From a bacterium (GTDB lineage Bacteria; Desulfobacterota; Binatia; HRBIN30; CADEER01): DNA of 64,000 nt. The stretch covers positions 21,103 to 85,102 of the forward strand of contig JAUIGL010000015.1 of NCBI GenBank assembly GCA_030430165.1. Direction: 5' to 3'. The notes beneath the pieces are model-generated. The model searched no databases. It was given only the letters and a program-made list of their open reading frames with translations, and was not told the origin of the DNA. Below, one piece after another: positions 35,661 to 43,319 of this stretch. Numbering within the stretch: the first letter of the stretch is position 1; each line of letters begins with the position of its first letter. The position numbers were made by a program, and so were the translations under genes.

Positions 35661-38306
35661 ATGAGACCATCCATCCACCGACTGGCCAGCGCGCTGCTTC
35701 TGCTTCTCCTCGCCGCGAGCGGCGCCGCTGCCGACCAAAGGCCCCGCCCTCGTTACGACGTCAAGGCCAATATCGGCCTCGAGTCGCGCTACATCACCGG
35801 TACCGTCGGCGTGACCTTCACCAACACCAGCAACCGCACCATCGACGAAGCGGTTCTGTTCCTCTTCCCCAACCGGTTCACCGCCGAGAACGAGCTCACC
35901 GACCTGAATCGGCAGTTCGTCTACCCGGAGGAGGAGTTCGACGGCAGCTCGATGAAGCTGTCGGCAATCGACGACGCCGGTCAGCTGGCCAACCACGAAC
36001 CGATCGAGGACGCGCCGTTCGGCACCGCCGTGCGCGTCGCCATCGCGCCGCTCGCCCCGGGCGAGAGCCGCCGCCTCGGCATGGGCTTTCGCACCCGCGT
36101 GCCGCACCGTTACGGCAGCTTTGGCGAGTTCGCCGGACAGCTCACCCTGCTCGGCGGCTGGTATCCGTACCTCGCCGAGCTCGGCTACGACGGCGCCTGG
36201 CGTCTCGGCGAGCCGCCCTCACTGGCGGATTTCAAGGTCACCATCACGCCGTCGACGACGATGCAGATCGCCATCAACGGCCACTTCCGCGCCGGGCACC
36301 GGCCGTTCAGCGTGACCGTCGACAACGTCCCCTACATCTCATTGATCGCTTCGCCGCGCTTGCTCAAGGCCACCCAGCTCGTCGGCGAAACCCAGGTGAC
36401 CCTGCTGCTGCGGCCGAAGAAGCTCGGGATCCGCTTGGTCCCCGGCCCCGACGAGCCTTCGCTGATCATGCAGGCCGTCGAGAAGACTCTCCTCGATCGT
36501 CCGACCGGCAGCCCCGACCCACCCAAGAACCTCCTGGTGGTCGAGGCGCCGCTGCGAATGCACCTGATCGAAGCGGCGGAGGGCATGGTGGTCTACTCCG
36601 ACCGCCTCTACCAGACCCTCGGGCCGCTGCGCGGCTTCCACGAAGCTCACCTGGCGCAGGGCGTCTACCGCGAGCTGCTGCGACCAGCGCTGAGTCGCCG
36701 CGAGCCCTCGCACGACTACGACTGGATCAGCGAAGGACTAGGGTTCGAGCTGGCTCGCAGATACATGATCGCCAAGGAGCCCGAGCGGCGCCTGCTCGCC
36801 GACTGGCTTCGTATGTTCGACTTTCTCGCTTCGGTCGATCGCTTCGAGAAGGTCCCGACCATCCCCTTCGTCAACTCGTACTTCGCGCGCGTCGCCGAAG
36901 TCGACCCGGTGCGCGATCGTCCGTCCAGCTTCAACACTCCTCGCCCTCCCGGCCGAGTAATCATGGAGAAGGTTCGCGATCTGGTCGGCGACGAAGCCTT
37001 CGAGGCAATGCTCGACCAGTGCCTCGCCAGGCCGGAGCTCCCGTTTCGCCGATGCGCGCAGGACGCTCTGCCAGACCGCGCGGTCGCGTCGCTGGTCGAG
37101 CAGTGGGACGCGCCCTACCCGACGATCAACTATTGGGTCGACGAGACCGAGCTCAACCGCCCCGAAGAGAACGGGTACTCGACCAAGGTCACGGTGCGCC
37201 GAGAAACGTCGCGCGACGTCACCGAGCCGGTGACCATCCGCATGCGCACGATAGGCGGTGACGACGTCGATCTCCAGTGGAACGCCAAGGGCGACGCCGC
37301 GATCCTGACCCAGTCGACCGACAAGCGGGTCTACCAGGTCTACGTCGACCCCGACGAGAAGCTGATCGAGACCCGGCGCGACGACAACGCGTGGCTGCCC
37401 CGTTTCGAGGTGCTGATCGACGGTGCGGACCTCGAAGTCAGCTCGACTCAGTTCGGCTTCGGCGCCAACTTCGTCTCGCGCATCCACGAGGACTACCGCA
37501 AGGACGTCGCTCTCACCGCCTACTATACGAATCGCGGAGCGGGTTTCGCGCTCGGCCCGCGCCTCCACTTCGGCAAGCCGATCGACGCCACCCGCTACCG
37601 CCACAACCTGCATCTGTTCTACACGTACACCGCCCTCGACTCCGGCTTCGAGCGCGCCCGCCCCGACTTCGTCACCAAGGGGAACACCGCGGGGCTCGGC
37701 TTTCGCTACGACTACAGCAACGTGTTCTACCGAGAGAACCCGACCCTGCAGAGGCAACTGCGCGTCTACGGCGACTGGTACGACAGCGCGCTCGGCAGTG
37801 ACTACGACTACTTCAGCTGGGGCTACATCGGCTCGCTGGTGTTCCCGGTCCATACCCGGCGCACTCTGATCGGCCTGCAAGTCGCCAACGGCTTCACCCA
37901 CGCCAACGGCGACAGCGTCGTCCCCAACCAGGGCTACTACAGCCTCGGCGGCTCGCGCTCGATCCGCGGAATCGGCTTCGGCGACCAACTCGGACGCAAC
38001 ATCTTCATCGTGCGCGGCGAGTTGCGCCAGTCCATCTACCCCGAGCTCAACTTCAACCTGCTCGACCTGGTCATCCTGCGCCGCATGCAGATGCGCGCGT
38101 TCGCCGACAGCGGCAACGTCGACAACTCCGCAGGGCGCGTCTACGACCCGACCAACTGGGCAGTCGGCGTCGGCGCCGGCTTCGGCGTAGTCTACGACGC
38201 GGCCGGTTTCATCCCGGCAGTGGCGTTCATCGAGATCGCCACCCGAGTCGACGAAGACACCTTCGACGAGGTCCAAGTACTGTTCGGAACCAAGCAAGCG
38301 TTTTAG
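35661..38306 (+). CDS. Outer-membrane protein: degenerate M1-peptidase-like N-terminal region fused to an Omp85 (surface antigen) barrel
   Basis: 881 residues with a signal peptide (about 1-24). Residues 30-250 form a beta-rich region like the N-terminal domain of M1/gluzincin peptidases (ESRYITGTVGVTFTNTSNRT, LFLFPNRF, GGWYPYLAELGYDG). The helical part (300-470) keeps the general shape, with YDWISEGLGFELARRYM, but shows no HExxH, so it should be inactive. From about 590 the chain is a 16-strand-like barrel with the Omp85 motif GGSRSIRGIGFGDQLGRN near 763, ending in Phe (FGTKQAF) as expected for BAM substrates. No POTRA repeats are seen. Likely an outer-membrane assembly or secretion pore with a substrate-binding peptidase-like head. 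Confidence 0.78.
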   Translation: MRPSIHRLASALLLLLLAASGAAADQRPRPRYDVKANIGLESRYITGTVGVTFTNTSNRTIDEAVLFLFPNRFTAENELTDLNRQFVYPEEEFDGSSMKLSAIDDAGQLANHEPIEDAPFGTAVRVAIAPLAPGESRRLGMGFRTRVPHRYGSFGEFAGQLTLLGGWYPYLAELGYDGAWRLGEPPSLADFKVTITPSTTMQIAINGHFRAGHRPFSVTVDNVPYISLIASPRLLKATQLVGETQVTLLLRPKKLGIRLVPGPDEPSLIMQAVEKTLLDRPTGSPDPPKNLLVVEAPLRMHLIEAAEGMVVYSDRLYQTLGPLRGFHEAHLAQGVYRELLRPALSRREPSHDYDWISEGLGFELARRYMIAKEPERRLLADWLRMFDFLASVDRFEKVPTIPFVNSYFARVAEVDPVRDRPSSFNTPRPPGRVIMEKVRDLVGDEAFEAMLDQCLARPELPFRRCAQDALPDRAVASLVEQWDAPYPTINYWVDETELNRPEENGYSTKVTVRRETSRDVTEPVTIRMRTIGGDDVDLQWNAKGDAAILTQSTDKRVYQVYVDPDEKLIETRRDDNAWLPRFEVLIDGADLEVSSTQFGFGANFVSRIHEDYRKDVALTAYYTNRGAGFALGPRLHFGKPIDATRYRHNLHLFYTYTALDSGFERARPDFVTKGNTAGLGFRYDYSNVFYRENPTLQRQLRVYGDWYDSALGSDYDYFSWGYIGSLVFPVHTRRTLIGLQVANGFTHANGDSVVPNQGYYSLGGSRSIRGIGFGDQLGRNIFIVRGELRQSIYPELNFNLLDLVILRRMQMRAFADSGNVDNSAGRVYDPTNWAVGVGAGFGVVYDAAGFIPAVAFIEIATRVDEDTFDEVQVLFGTKQAF

Positions 38307-38309
38307 CAA

Positions 38310-38362
38310 CCCCCACCCCCTGCACCCCGACTCCCTGTACCCCGTACCCCGTAGCCGGTACC
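38310..38362. repeat. Short CCCCGTA-type simple repeat
   Basis: CCCTGTACCCCGTACCCCGTA-like units recur between the Omp85-fusion stop and the methylglyoxal synthase start. It resembles the CCCTAG tract at 15787-15881 in style. No hairpin of note; I see no regulatory element here. Confidence 0.4.
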
Positions 38363-38371
38363 CTGCCCTCG

Positions 38372-38824
38372 ATGGCCACCACCCGCAAACCATCCACCAC
38401 CAAGCGCGCGTCGTCGAAGCGCTCGGCCGGCAAGCGCAAGAGCGCGGGCAAACGGCGCAAGACGTTGGCGCTGATCGCCCACGACGGCAAGAAGGCCGAA
38501 ATGCTCGCCTTCGCCAAGGATCACCTAGCCGTGCTGCGCCGCTACGATCTGGTGGCGACCAGCACCACCGGCCGCCTGGTGCAGGAGAACTCCGCGCTCA
38601 AGGTCCGGGCGATGCTGTCGGGGCCGCTCGGCGGCGATGCCCAGATCGCGGCAATGGTGGCGCAGGGCGAGATTGCCGCGGTGTTCTTCTTCATCGATCC
38701 CCTAGGCAAGCATCCGCACGATCCCGACATTCAGACCCTAATGAGAATATGCAACGTGCACGAAGTTCCGCTGGCGACCAATCCGGCGACGGCGAGCTTC
38801 ATCATCTCCGAGCAAGCCCTTTGA
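38372..38824 (+). CDS. mgsA: Methylglyoxal synthase
   Basis: 150 residues. After a very basic, Lys/Arg/Ser-rich extension (1-30), the enzyme core begins TLALIAHDGKKAEML. ATSTTGRLVQE, SGPLGGDAQIAAMV with the catalytic GGD Asp, and FFIDPLGKHPHDPDIQTLMR with ATNPATA complete the family motifs. It converts dihydroxyacetone phosphate to methylglyoxal and phosphate, bypassing lower glycolysis. The basic extension is not part of the classical enzyme and resembles a histone-like tail; it may bind nucleic acid or be a mis-assigned start, though no later ATG precedes the core. Confidence 0.92.
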   Translation: MATTRKPSTTKRASSKRSAGKRKSAGKRRKTLALIAHDGKKAEMLAFAKDHLAVLRRYDLVATSTTGRLVQENSALKVRAMLSGPLGGDAQIAAMVAQGEIAAVFFFIDPLGKHPHDPDIQTLMRICNVHEVPLATNPATASFIISEQAL

Positions 38825-38873
38825 GAATCAGGCGAACCAACAGGCCCGAACCGCGCGCCGCAAGAGGGCGCAA

Positions 38874-40064
38874 ATGAGCCGCTGCCGACTGCGCGCGCTG
38901 GGGATGGTCAACTGTCTCGGCGCAACCGCGGGCGAAGTCGCGCCGCGCCTGTTCGCCGGCGACCAGTCCGGACTCGCCCGGCGCGACGACATCGTTCCCG
39001 ACCGAGTCCTTCACCTGGGAGAGGTTCGCTCTCCGCTGCCGCCGATCGACGAATCTCTGGCGCGCTTCGCCTGCCGCAACAACCAGCTCACCCTCGCCGC
39101 GCTGCGATCGATCGAACCGAGCGTGCGCAGTGTCATCGAAGAAGTCGGCCCGCAACGCGTCGGCGTCGTCTTCGGCACCAGCACGTCCGGCGTCTCCGAC
39201 GCCGAAGAGGCGTTGCGACACGAGCGCGCCACCGGCACGCTGAAAGCCGGCTTCGCCTACGAGCAGCTCGAGTTCGGCGGCGGCGCGGCGTTCCTGGCCA
39301 GCCACCTTGGCGTCAGCGGTCCCTGCTACACGATCTCGACCGCCTGCTCCTCGGGTGCGCGGGCGCTCGCTTCGGCGCGCTCGATGCTCGATCTCGGAAT
39401 CTGCGACGCGGTCATCGCCGGCGCCACCGACACCCTGTGCAACCTGACGATCTTCGGATTCTCGGCGCTGCAGGCGATCTCACAGGAGATCACCAATCCG
39501 TGCAGCGCCAACCGCGACGGCCTCAATCTCGGCGAGGCATCGGCGTTGTTCCTGGTCACCCGCGAGAGCGGAGGCATCCAGCTGCTCGGCGTCGGCGAGT
39601 CGAGCGAAGCACACCACATGTCGGCCCCCGACCCGACCGGCGGCGGCGCCGAGAGTGCGATGCGCGAGGCGATCGCCGATGCCGACGTGCGACCGAGCGA
39701 CATCGCCTATTTGAACCTGCACGGTACGGGCACCCCGCTCAATGACACCATGGAGTGCGATGCGGTGGCGCGCGTCGTCGGCACCGACACCCCGTGCAGC
39801 TCGAGCAAGCCGATGGTGGGACACACTCTCGGCGCCGCCGGCGCCACCGAGGCCGGATTCTGCTGGCTCGCGCTCGATGCGGCAACCGACGGCGAGCTAC
39901 CGCTGATACCACACCGCTGGGACGGCGTCCGCGACCCCGAAATGGCCGCGGTGAACCTGGTCGCCGAGCCCGCGACCGTGACGACGAGTCGGCCGATCGT
40001 CGCCACCAACTCGTTCGGCTTCGGCGGCAACAATTGCGTCCTCGTCATGGGCCGCGAGAGCTGA
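38874..40064 (+). CDS. Beta-ketoacyl synthase (aryl-polyene-type ketosynthase)
   Basis: 396 residues. Catalytic triad: Cys158 in STACSSG, His283 in NLHGTGTPLND and His317 in PMVGHTLGAAG. NSFGFGGNNCVLVM near the end is also typical. It extends acyl-ACP by decarboxylative condensation. The next gene, four bases on, is a Cys-less partner of the aryl polyene chain-length-factor family, so this is probably the active half of a KS/CLF dimer rather than a FabF of fatty acid synthesis. No other polyene genes (ACP, ketoreductase, dehydratase, acyltransferase) lie in the window. Confidence 0.85.
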   Translation: MSRCRLRALGMVNCLGATAGEVAPRLFAGDQSGLARRDDIVPDRVLHLGEVRSPLPPIDESLARFACRNNQLTLAALRSIEPSVRSVIEEVGPQRVGVVFGTSTSGVSDAEEALRHERATGTLKAGFAYEQLEFGGGAAFLASHLGVSGPCYTISTACSSGARALASARSMLDLGICDAVIAGATDTLCNLTIFGFSALQAISQEITNPCSANRDGLNLGEASALFLVTRESGGIQLLGVGESSEAHHMSAPDPTGGGAESAMREAIADADVRPSDIAYLNLHGTGTPLNDTMECDAVARVVGTDTPCSSSKPMVGHTLGAAGATEAGFCWLALDAATDGELPLIPHRWDGVRDPEMAAVNLVAEPATVTTSRPIVATNSFGFGGNNCVLVMGRES

Positions 40065-40067
40065 GCG

Positions 40068-40844
40068 ATGAGCGGCGCCCAACCGAGCACCAGCGCAGTC
40101 GTCCTGCGCAGCGCCGCCTGGTCTCCCGGGATCGAGACCACCGAGGAGCTCGACGCCTGGACCGCGGCGCCGCATGCGTTGCAGCAGGAGGGACACCCCG
40201 ATGCCAAGTTCCTTCCGGCGATGTTGCGCCGGCGGTGCAAGCCGCTGACCAGAATCATGCTGACGGCGGCCTACGCGTGTTGTCCGCAAGAAGAGCTGTC
40301 GCAGGTCCGCACCGTGTTCACCTCGCGGCACGGCAGCATCAACGAGTCGATCGGACTCCTCCACGCGATCGCCGACTCGCAGCGCGTCTCCGCGGCAACC
40401 TTCAGCCACACCGTGCACAACGCCCAGGCCGGGCTGTTCTCGATCGCCGCCAGCAATCGCCAGGCATCGAGCTCGATCGCCGCCAGCGAAGACTCCTTCC
40501 CCGCCGGATTCCTCGAAGCGCTCACCCATCTCCACCGCGCCCCCGACGACAAGGTACTCCTGGTCACCGGCGACGTCCCACTCGCCCCGACCTTCGCTTC
40601 GTTGATTGCGGAGCCGCAGGCCTCATACGCGGTCGCCCTCCTGCTCGGCACCACCGGCCACGGCCCGCGCGTCTCGCTCGACATCGAACCGCCAGCCCCC
40701 GCCGCCGAGCAACCGCAATGGCCTGCCGCTTTCGACTTCCTACGCTGGCTCGAAACGGACCAACCCGACCTGAGGATCCCCACCCCCGCCCGCATCTGGC
40801 GCTTGCGTCGGCTCGCTACGCTCACAGCCACAGGCGAGGCATAG
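40068..40844 (+). CDS. Ketosynthase-like chain-length factor (aryl polyene type)
   Basis: 258 residues. The thiolase-fold N-terminal half (RTVFTSRHGSINESIGLLHAI, FSHTVHNAQAGLFSIAASN) resembles a ketosynthase with the active-site Cys replaced, the mark of the beta-ketoacyl synthase chain-length-factor family found in aryl polyene clusters. It would pair with the ketosynthase just upstream and set product length. The stop codon lies in a tandem 40-bp repeat, so the last few residues (LATLTATGEA) may be altered by that duplication. Confidence 0.8.
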   Translation: MSGAQPSTSAVVLRSAAWSPGIETTEELDAWTAAPHALQQEGHPDAKFLPAMLRRRCKPLTRIMLTAAYACCPQEELSQVRTVFTSRHGSINESIGLLHAIADSQRVSAATFSHTVHNAQAGLFSIAASNRQASSSIAASEDSFPAGFLEALTHLHRAPDDKVLLVTGDVPLAPTFASLIAEPQASYAVALLLGTTGHGPRVSLDIEPPAPAAEQPQWPAAFDFLRWLETDQPDLRIPTPARIWRLRRLATLTATGEA

Positions 40845-40888
40845 GCATCGGCTCGCTACGCTCGCCAGGCACAGGCGAGGCATAGGCA
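40808..40888 (+). repeat. Tandem duplication of a 40/41-bp unit over the chain-length-factor stop codon
   Basis: Two neighbouring copies (40808-40847 and 40848-40888) both start TCGGCTCGCTACGCTC and end CAGGCGAGGCATAGGCA. The first copy codes for the end of the chain-length factor including TAG. The second lies in the 3' untranslated region. Confidence 0.8.
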
Positions 40889-41000
40889 CAGGCAGGGGGT
40901 GATGGTCGCTGCCGCGACCGCCATAGCAGTGCGCCTTCCCTCCGACCGATCCGACGACCACGCGGCGGCTACACCAGAGAACCCGCCCCCCCATTTGGCC

Positions 41001-41257
41001 GCCGGTGCAGCCGGCTTTGGCCGAAGCGCGAGCCCGAGCGATGCACGCGCCTCGAAGCACCGGGCACGACCACGCGCCTCGACCGTCCCCAAGCCGCGAG
41101 CGCTTCTTTGGACGAGCCGCGCCAGCGGCTCTTTGGCCCCTCAGAACCCCCTTGGGACGCTCTGCGTAGCCGAGGCGAAGCAGAGCTTGGGACGCCCGCG
41201 AGAGCGCAGCGACTCGCGGGCTTGGGACGAGTCGCGGCCGCGCCGCGGCTCCTGGGA
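41001..41257. repeat. Hairpin array I: different stems joined by TTTGG / TTGGGACG linkers
   Basis: At least five local hairpins follow one another, each trailed by a near-constant linker: GCCGG/CCGGC (41001-41015) TTTGG; GAGCCGC/GCGGCTC (41114-41131) TTTGG; GCTCTGC/GCAGAGC (41159-41186) TTGGGACG; GCCCGCGAG/CTCGCGGGC (41194-41221) TTGGGACG; GAGTCGCGG/CCGCGGCTC with one G-T pair (41229-41251) CTGGGACG. A longer dyad (GAAGCGC at 41023, GCGCTTC at 41100) also ends in TTTGG. Stems differ in sequence while linkers stay the same. The rest of the 462-base gap holds the tandem repeat on its left and a promoter on its right; no gene is visible. Confidence 0.8.
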
Positions 41258-41270
41258 CGAACGCCGCTAC

Positions 41271-41306
41271 TTGACAACTAGCATTCTAAATATTAAGTAG
41301 GAGTTC
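41271..41306 (+). promoter_or_regulatory. AT-rich promoter-like segment before the 199-residue protein
   Basis: TTGACA (41271-41276) is followed by an unusually AT-rich run (ATTCTAAATATTAAGTA) in an otherwise GC-rich genome. TAAGTA at 41294-41299 lies at 17-base spacing, while TATTAA (41291) is closer to a -10 but badly spaced. GGAG at 41300-41303 precedes the ATG at 41307. The exact start of transcription is uncertain. Confidence 0.5.
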
Positions 41307-41906
41307 ATGACTACCCCCAACGAAGCCCGCCGCCAGCGCATCGACGAGCTCCGCCGCAAGATCGCGGAAGTCACCGGCGAGGAGCTGATCTCCGGAATGA
41401 TGCCCGACTGTCCACCCGAGCTCGAGGAACGATTCCTCGAGCGCGTGCTCGCCTTCGAGATGATCGAGCCGACCCCGTTGTTCGATCAGCTGATCGAGCG
41501 CGGCGTCGAGCTCCCCGAGCCGCGCGATCTGTCCGACGAGCAAATCGCCGAGAAGCTGCACGAGCTGTTCGGCGCTCTCGCCCAGCTCGGCGTCTACGTC
41601 ACCTCGACCGACCACCTCGACGACCGCGCCCTCTACGAGATTCTATGGCGCGATACCCTGCGGGTGCCGGAGATGACCGACCCCGACGACCCGACTCTGG
41701 CCTGCATGATCGACCTCATCATGGGGTTCAGCGAGCAGGACATCGCAACCTGGCTCAGCTACTACGCATCCGACCAGGACCGCGACGCCTGGCAAGCCGA
41801 CTTCCCCGACCTCGACCTGCCACCGAAGAAGAAGCGGGTTTGCGACCGCGACCGCACCCTGCCGATCTGGCAACCCAGCGCCCCGCAGGCTCCAAGCGAG
41901 GATTGA
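41307..41906 (+). CDS. Acidic protein of unknown function
   Basis: 199 residues, very acidic and helical (MTTPNEARRQRIDELRRKI; ERFLERVLAFEMIEP; LSDEQIAEKLHELFGALAQLG; YEILWRDTLRVPEMTDPDDP) and ending in a Pro/Lys tail (LPPKKKRVCDRDRTLPIWQP). No signal or membrane span. It lies between the hairpin array and the YefM/RelE-type module and has its own promoter-like segment with GGAG four bases before the ATG. I recognise no family. Confidence 0.75.
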   Translation: MTTPNEARRQRIDELRRKIAEVTGEELISGMMPDCPPELEERFLERVLAFEMIEPTPLFDQLIERGVELPEPRDLSDEQIAEKLHELFGALAQLGVYVTSTDHLDDRALYEILWRDTLRVPEMTDPDDPTLACMIDLIMGFSEQDIATWLSYYASDQDRDAWQADFPDLDLPPKKKRVCDRDRTLPIWQPSAPQAPSED

Positions 41907-41923
41907 TTTCCGCTCAGATGAGC

Positions 41924-41939
41924 GTACGTAATTCCGTAC
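41924..41939. promoter_or_regulatory. 16-bp palindromic operator ahead of the YefM-like antitoxin
   Basis: GTACGTAATTCCGTAC pairs at seven of eight positions with its own complement. It ends two bases before the antitoxin ATG at 41942. YefM/Phd antitoxins repress their own operons through palindromes with TGTAC-type cores, so this is a likely autoregulatory site. Confidence 0.6.
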
Positions 41940-41941
41940 AT

Positions 41942-42253
41942 ATGGAGCGATACCTCAACGTGACGGAAGCGCGGCGCGCCCTTCTCGGCCTGGTCGACGA
42001 GATCAGTGGTGGCGATCGGGTGGTGATCACCAAGCACGGCCATCCACGGGCCGTGCTGGTCGACGCCGAGCGCTACGCTCTGCTCGAGGACGTCGCCTGG
42101 GTAATGAGTGACCCGGCGAGACGCCAGGCCATGGAACGAGCTCGCGACGAGATGCGCGAGGGAGACGTGGTGCGCCCCCCCAAGAGTGCGTCACCCGACT
42201 CCGCGGCGCTGCGCACCGCAATCGCCTCATCCAAGAAGAGAGCAAAGCGGTAA
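41942..42253 (+). CDS. Type II antitoxin, Phd/YefM family
   Basis: 103 residues from ATG 41942; an in-frame ATG at 41918 would put the operator inside the gene and is less likely. MERYLNVTEARRALLGLVDEI and RVVITKHGHPRAVLVDAERYALL are the Phd/YefM DNA-binding domain. The C-terminal tail is disordered and Ser/Lys-rich, the part that usually wraps the toxin. The RelE-type toxin starts 12 bases after its stop. Confidence 0.88.
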   Translation: MERYLNVTEARRALLGLVDEISGGDRVVITKHGHPRAVLVDAERYALLEDVAWVMSDPARRQAMERARDEMREGDVVRPPKSASPDSAALRTAIASSKKRAKR

Positions 42254-42265
42254 CGCGGCCGCCCG

Positions 42266-42523
42266 GTGCGTTTCAGCTTCGCCAAGCAGTTCGTCCGCGA
42301 CTACGACGCAATCGCCGCGGACATGAGCACCGCGGACCGTGAAAGGCTCGACGAGCTGATCGCCGGAGTCGTCAGCAACCCGCGCCGGCCCGGAAGATTC
42401 CCCGCCTTCTACGATCCCGACCACCCCTCGTGGCTGCTGCGCGCCCACCCCTTCCTTGTGCACTGCGCGTATCGCCCCGACGGCGACGAAGTCACCTTCC
42501 TGAACCTGTTCCGCCGCCGCTGA
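42266..42523 (+). CDS. Type II toxin, RelE/ParE superfamily (YoeB/Txe-like)
   Basis: 85 residues from a GTG. FSFAKQFVRDYDAIAADMSTADRERLDELI is the N-terminal helical part. LLRAHPFLVHCAYRPDGDEVTFLNLFRRR is the beta-sheet end in the order seen in RelE/ParE toxins (Arg, Tyr and a final Phe-Leu strand). Such toxins cleave mRNA at the ribosome or poison gyrase; which of the two is not clear. It forms an operon with the antitoxin immediately upstream. Confidence 0.82.
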   Translation: MRFSFAKQFVRDYDAIAADMSTADRERLDELIAGVVSNPRRPGRFPAFYDPDHPSWLLRAHPFLVHCAYRPDGDEVTFLNLFRRR

Positions 42524-42529
42524 CGATGC

Positions 42530-42716
42530 GAAATCGGCCAAGCCGATTGCCGTACGCGAAGGCGCGAAGGGGTTCTCAGGCGAGATCGGCATGCCGATCT
42601 AGGCGCCTGGCGGAAGACCCGCCCCACCCCTTGGACGCGCAGTGAGCGTAGCGTCGCTGCGCTTTGGCCGAATCGCAGGCCGGCGATTCTTTGGCCGCGC
42701 GCAAAGCGCGCTTTGG
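42530..42716. repeat. Hairpin array II with TTTGG linkers
   Basis: A damaged copy of the cassette's first hairpin (GAAATCGGC..GCCGATT) is followed by AGATCGGC/GCCGATCT (42583-42600), GGCGG/CCGCC (42609-42623), GCGCAG/CTGCGC (42637-42662) TTTGG, GAATCGC/GCGATTC (42670-42689) TTTGG and GCGCGC/GCGCGC (42697-42711) TTTGG. The array fills the gap between the convergent toxin and VOC-protein genes, and shows that the TTTGG-linked array and the four-hairpin cassette are parts of one family. Confidence 0.8.
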
Positions 42717-42720
42717 ACTT

Positions 42721-43086
42721 TCAATCCGTGCAAAAGATCAGCCGATTCCCAAACGGATCCGTAACCTTCATATCCCGCGTCCCCCAAGGCATCTCTTCGA
42801 TCCCCGGACGCGCGTACTTGTACTTCCTACCGCTGATCTCGGCGTGAAGCTCTTCCAACCCCTCCATCTCGATCCGCATCGAAGCCCCCGGGCTCGCGTC
42901 GCCGTGGTGCTCCGACAGATGCAACACGCACCCGCCGCGCGAGATCTGCATATAGAGCGGCATGCCCTCCTCGAAGCGATGTTCCCAGTCGACCGAGAAG
43001 CCGAGGAACTCGAGATAGAACTCGCGTGCCTTGGCCTCATCGAAAATACGAACGATCGGAACCGGCGGCTGTAGCGATATCGACAT
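42721..43086 (-). CDS. VOC-superfamily (glyoxalase/bleomycin-resistance-like) protein
   Basis: 121 residues with the paired beta-alpha-beta-beta-beta pattern: PVPIVRIFDEAKAREFYLEFLGF, a GGCVLHLSEHHGD strand with a metal-type His, MRIEMEGLEELHAEI and DMKVTDPFGNRLIFCTD. The ending DPFGNRL is a standard VOC signature. It may be a dioxygenase-like or an antibiotic-binding protein; metal ligands are not certain. It is convergent with the toxin gene. Confidence 0.85.
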   Translation of the reverse strand: MSISLQPPVPIVRIFDEAKAREFYLEFLGFSVDWEHRFEEGMPLYMQISRGGCVLHLSEHHGDASPGASMRIEMEGLEELHAEISGRKYKYARPGIEEMPWGTRDMKVTDPFGNRLIFCTD

Positions 43087-43319
43087 GATGTTTCAGTCCT
43101 CTTGTCCCGGAAGCCACCCAATCTCGGCCGACTTCGGTCGCTGGCGGCGCGACATCCTACTTGTGGAAATCCACAATTGCAGCAAAGCAAACAGAAGTAG
43201 TACTGGGTGTCGCCTAGCAATCACCCATAGCCGACTACCCATTGTCTAAAAGCACAGAGGACAGCTCGCAGCCACCGCGACGGATGCTGAAGTGCAACGG
43301 CGAAGAGGAGCAGTACAAT

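Noticed and set aside
38391..38470. Extra small gene before methylglyoxal synthase
   Set aside because: It is the enzyme's own basic N-terminal extension in the same frame; no separate start is needed.
40889..41280. CRISPR-like array
   Set aside because: Stems are not direct repeats of equal length, no spacers of constant size occur, and no cas gene is in the window. The constant part is a short TTTGG/TTGGGACG linker.
43242..43319. Longer start (TTG 43242) for the unknown gene
   Set aside because: No ribosome-binding site, and the extra residues look like random Ser/Pro/Arg sequence. ATG 43320 has GAGGAG upstream.
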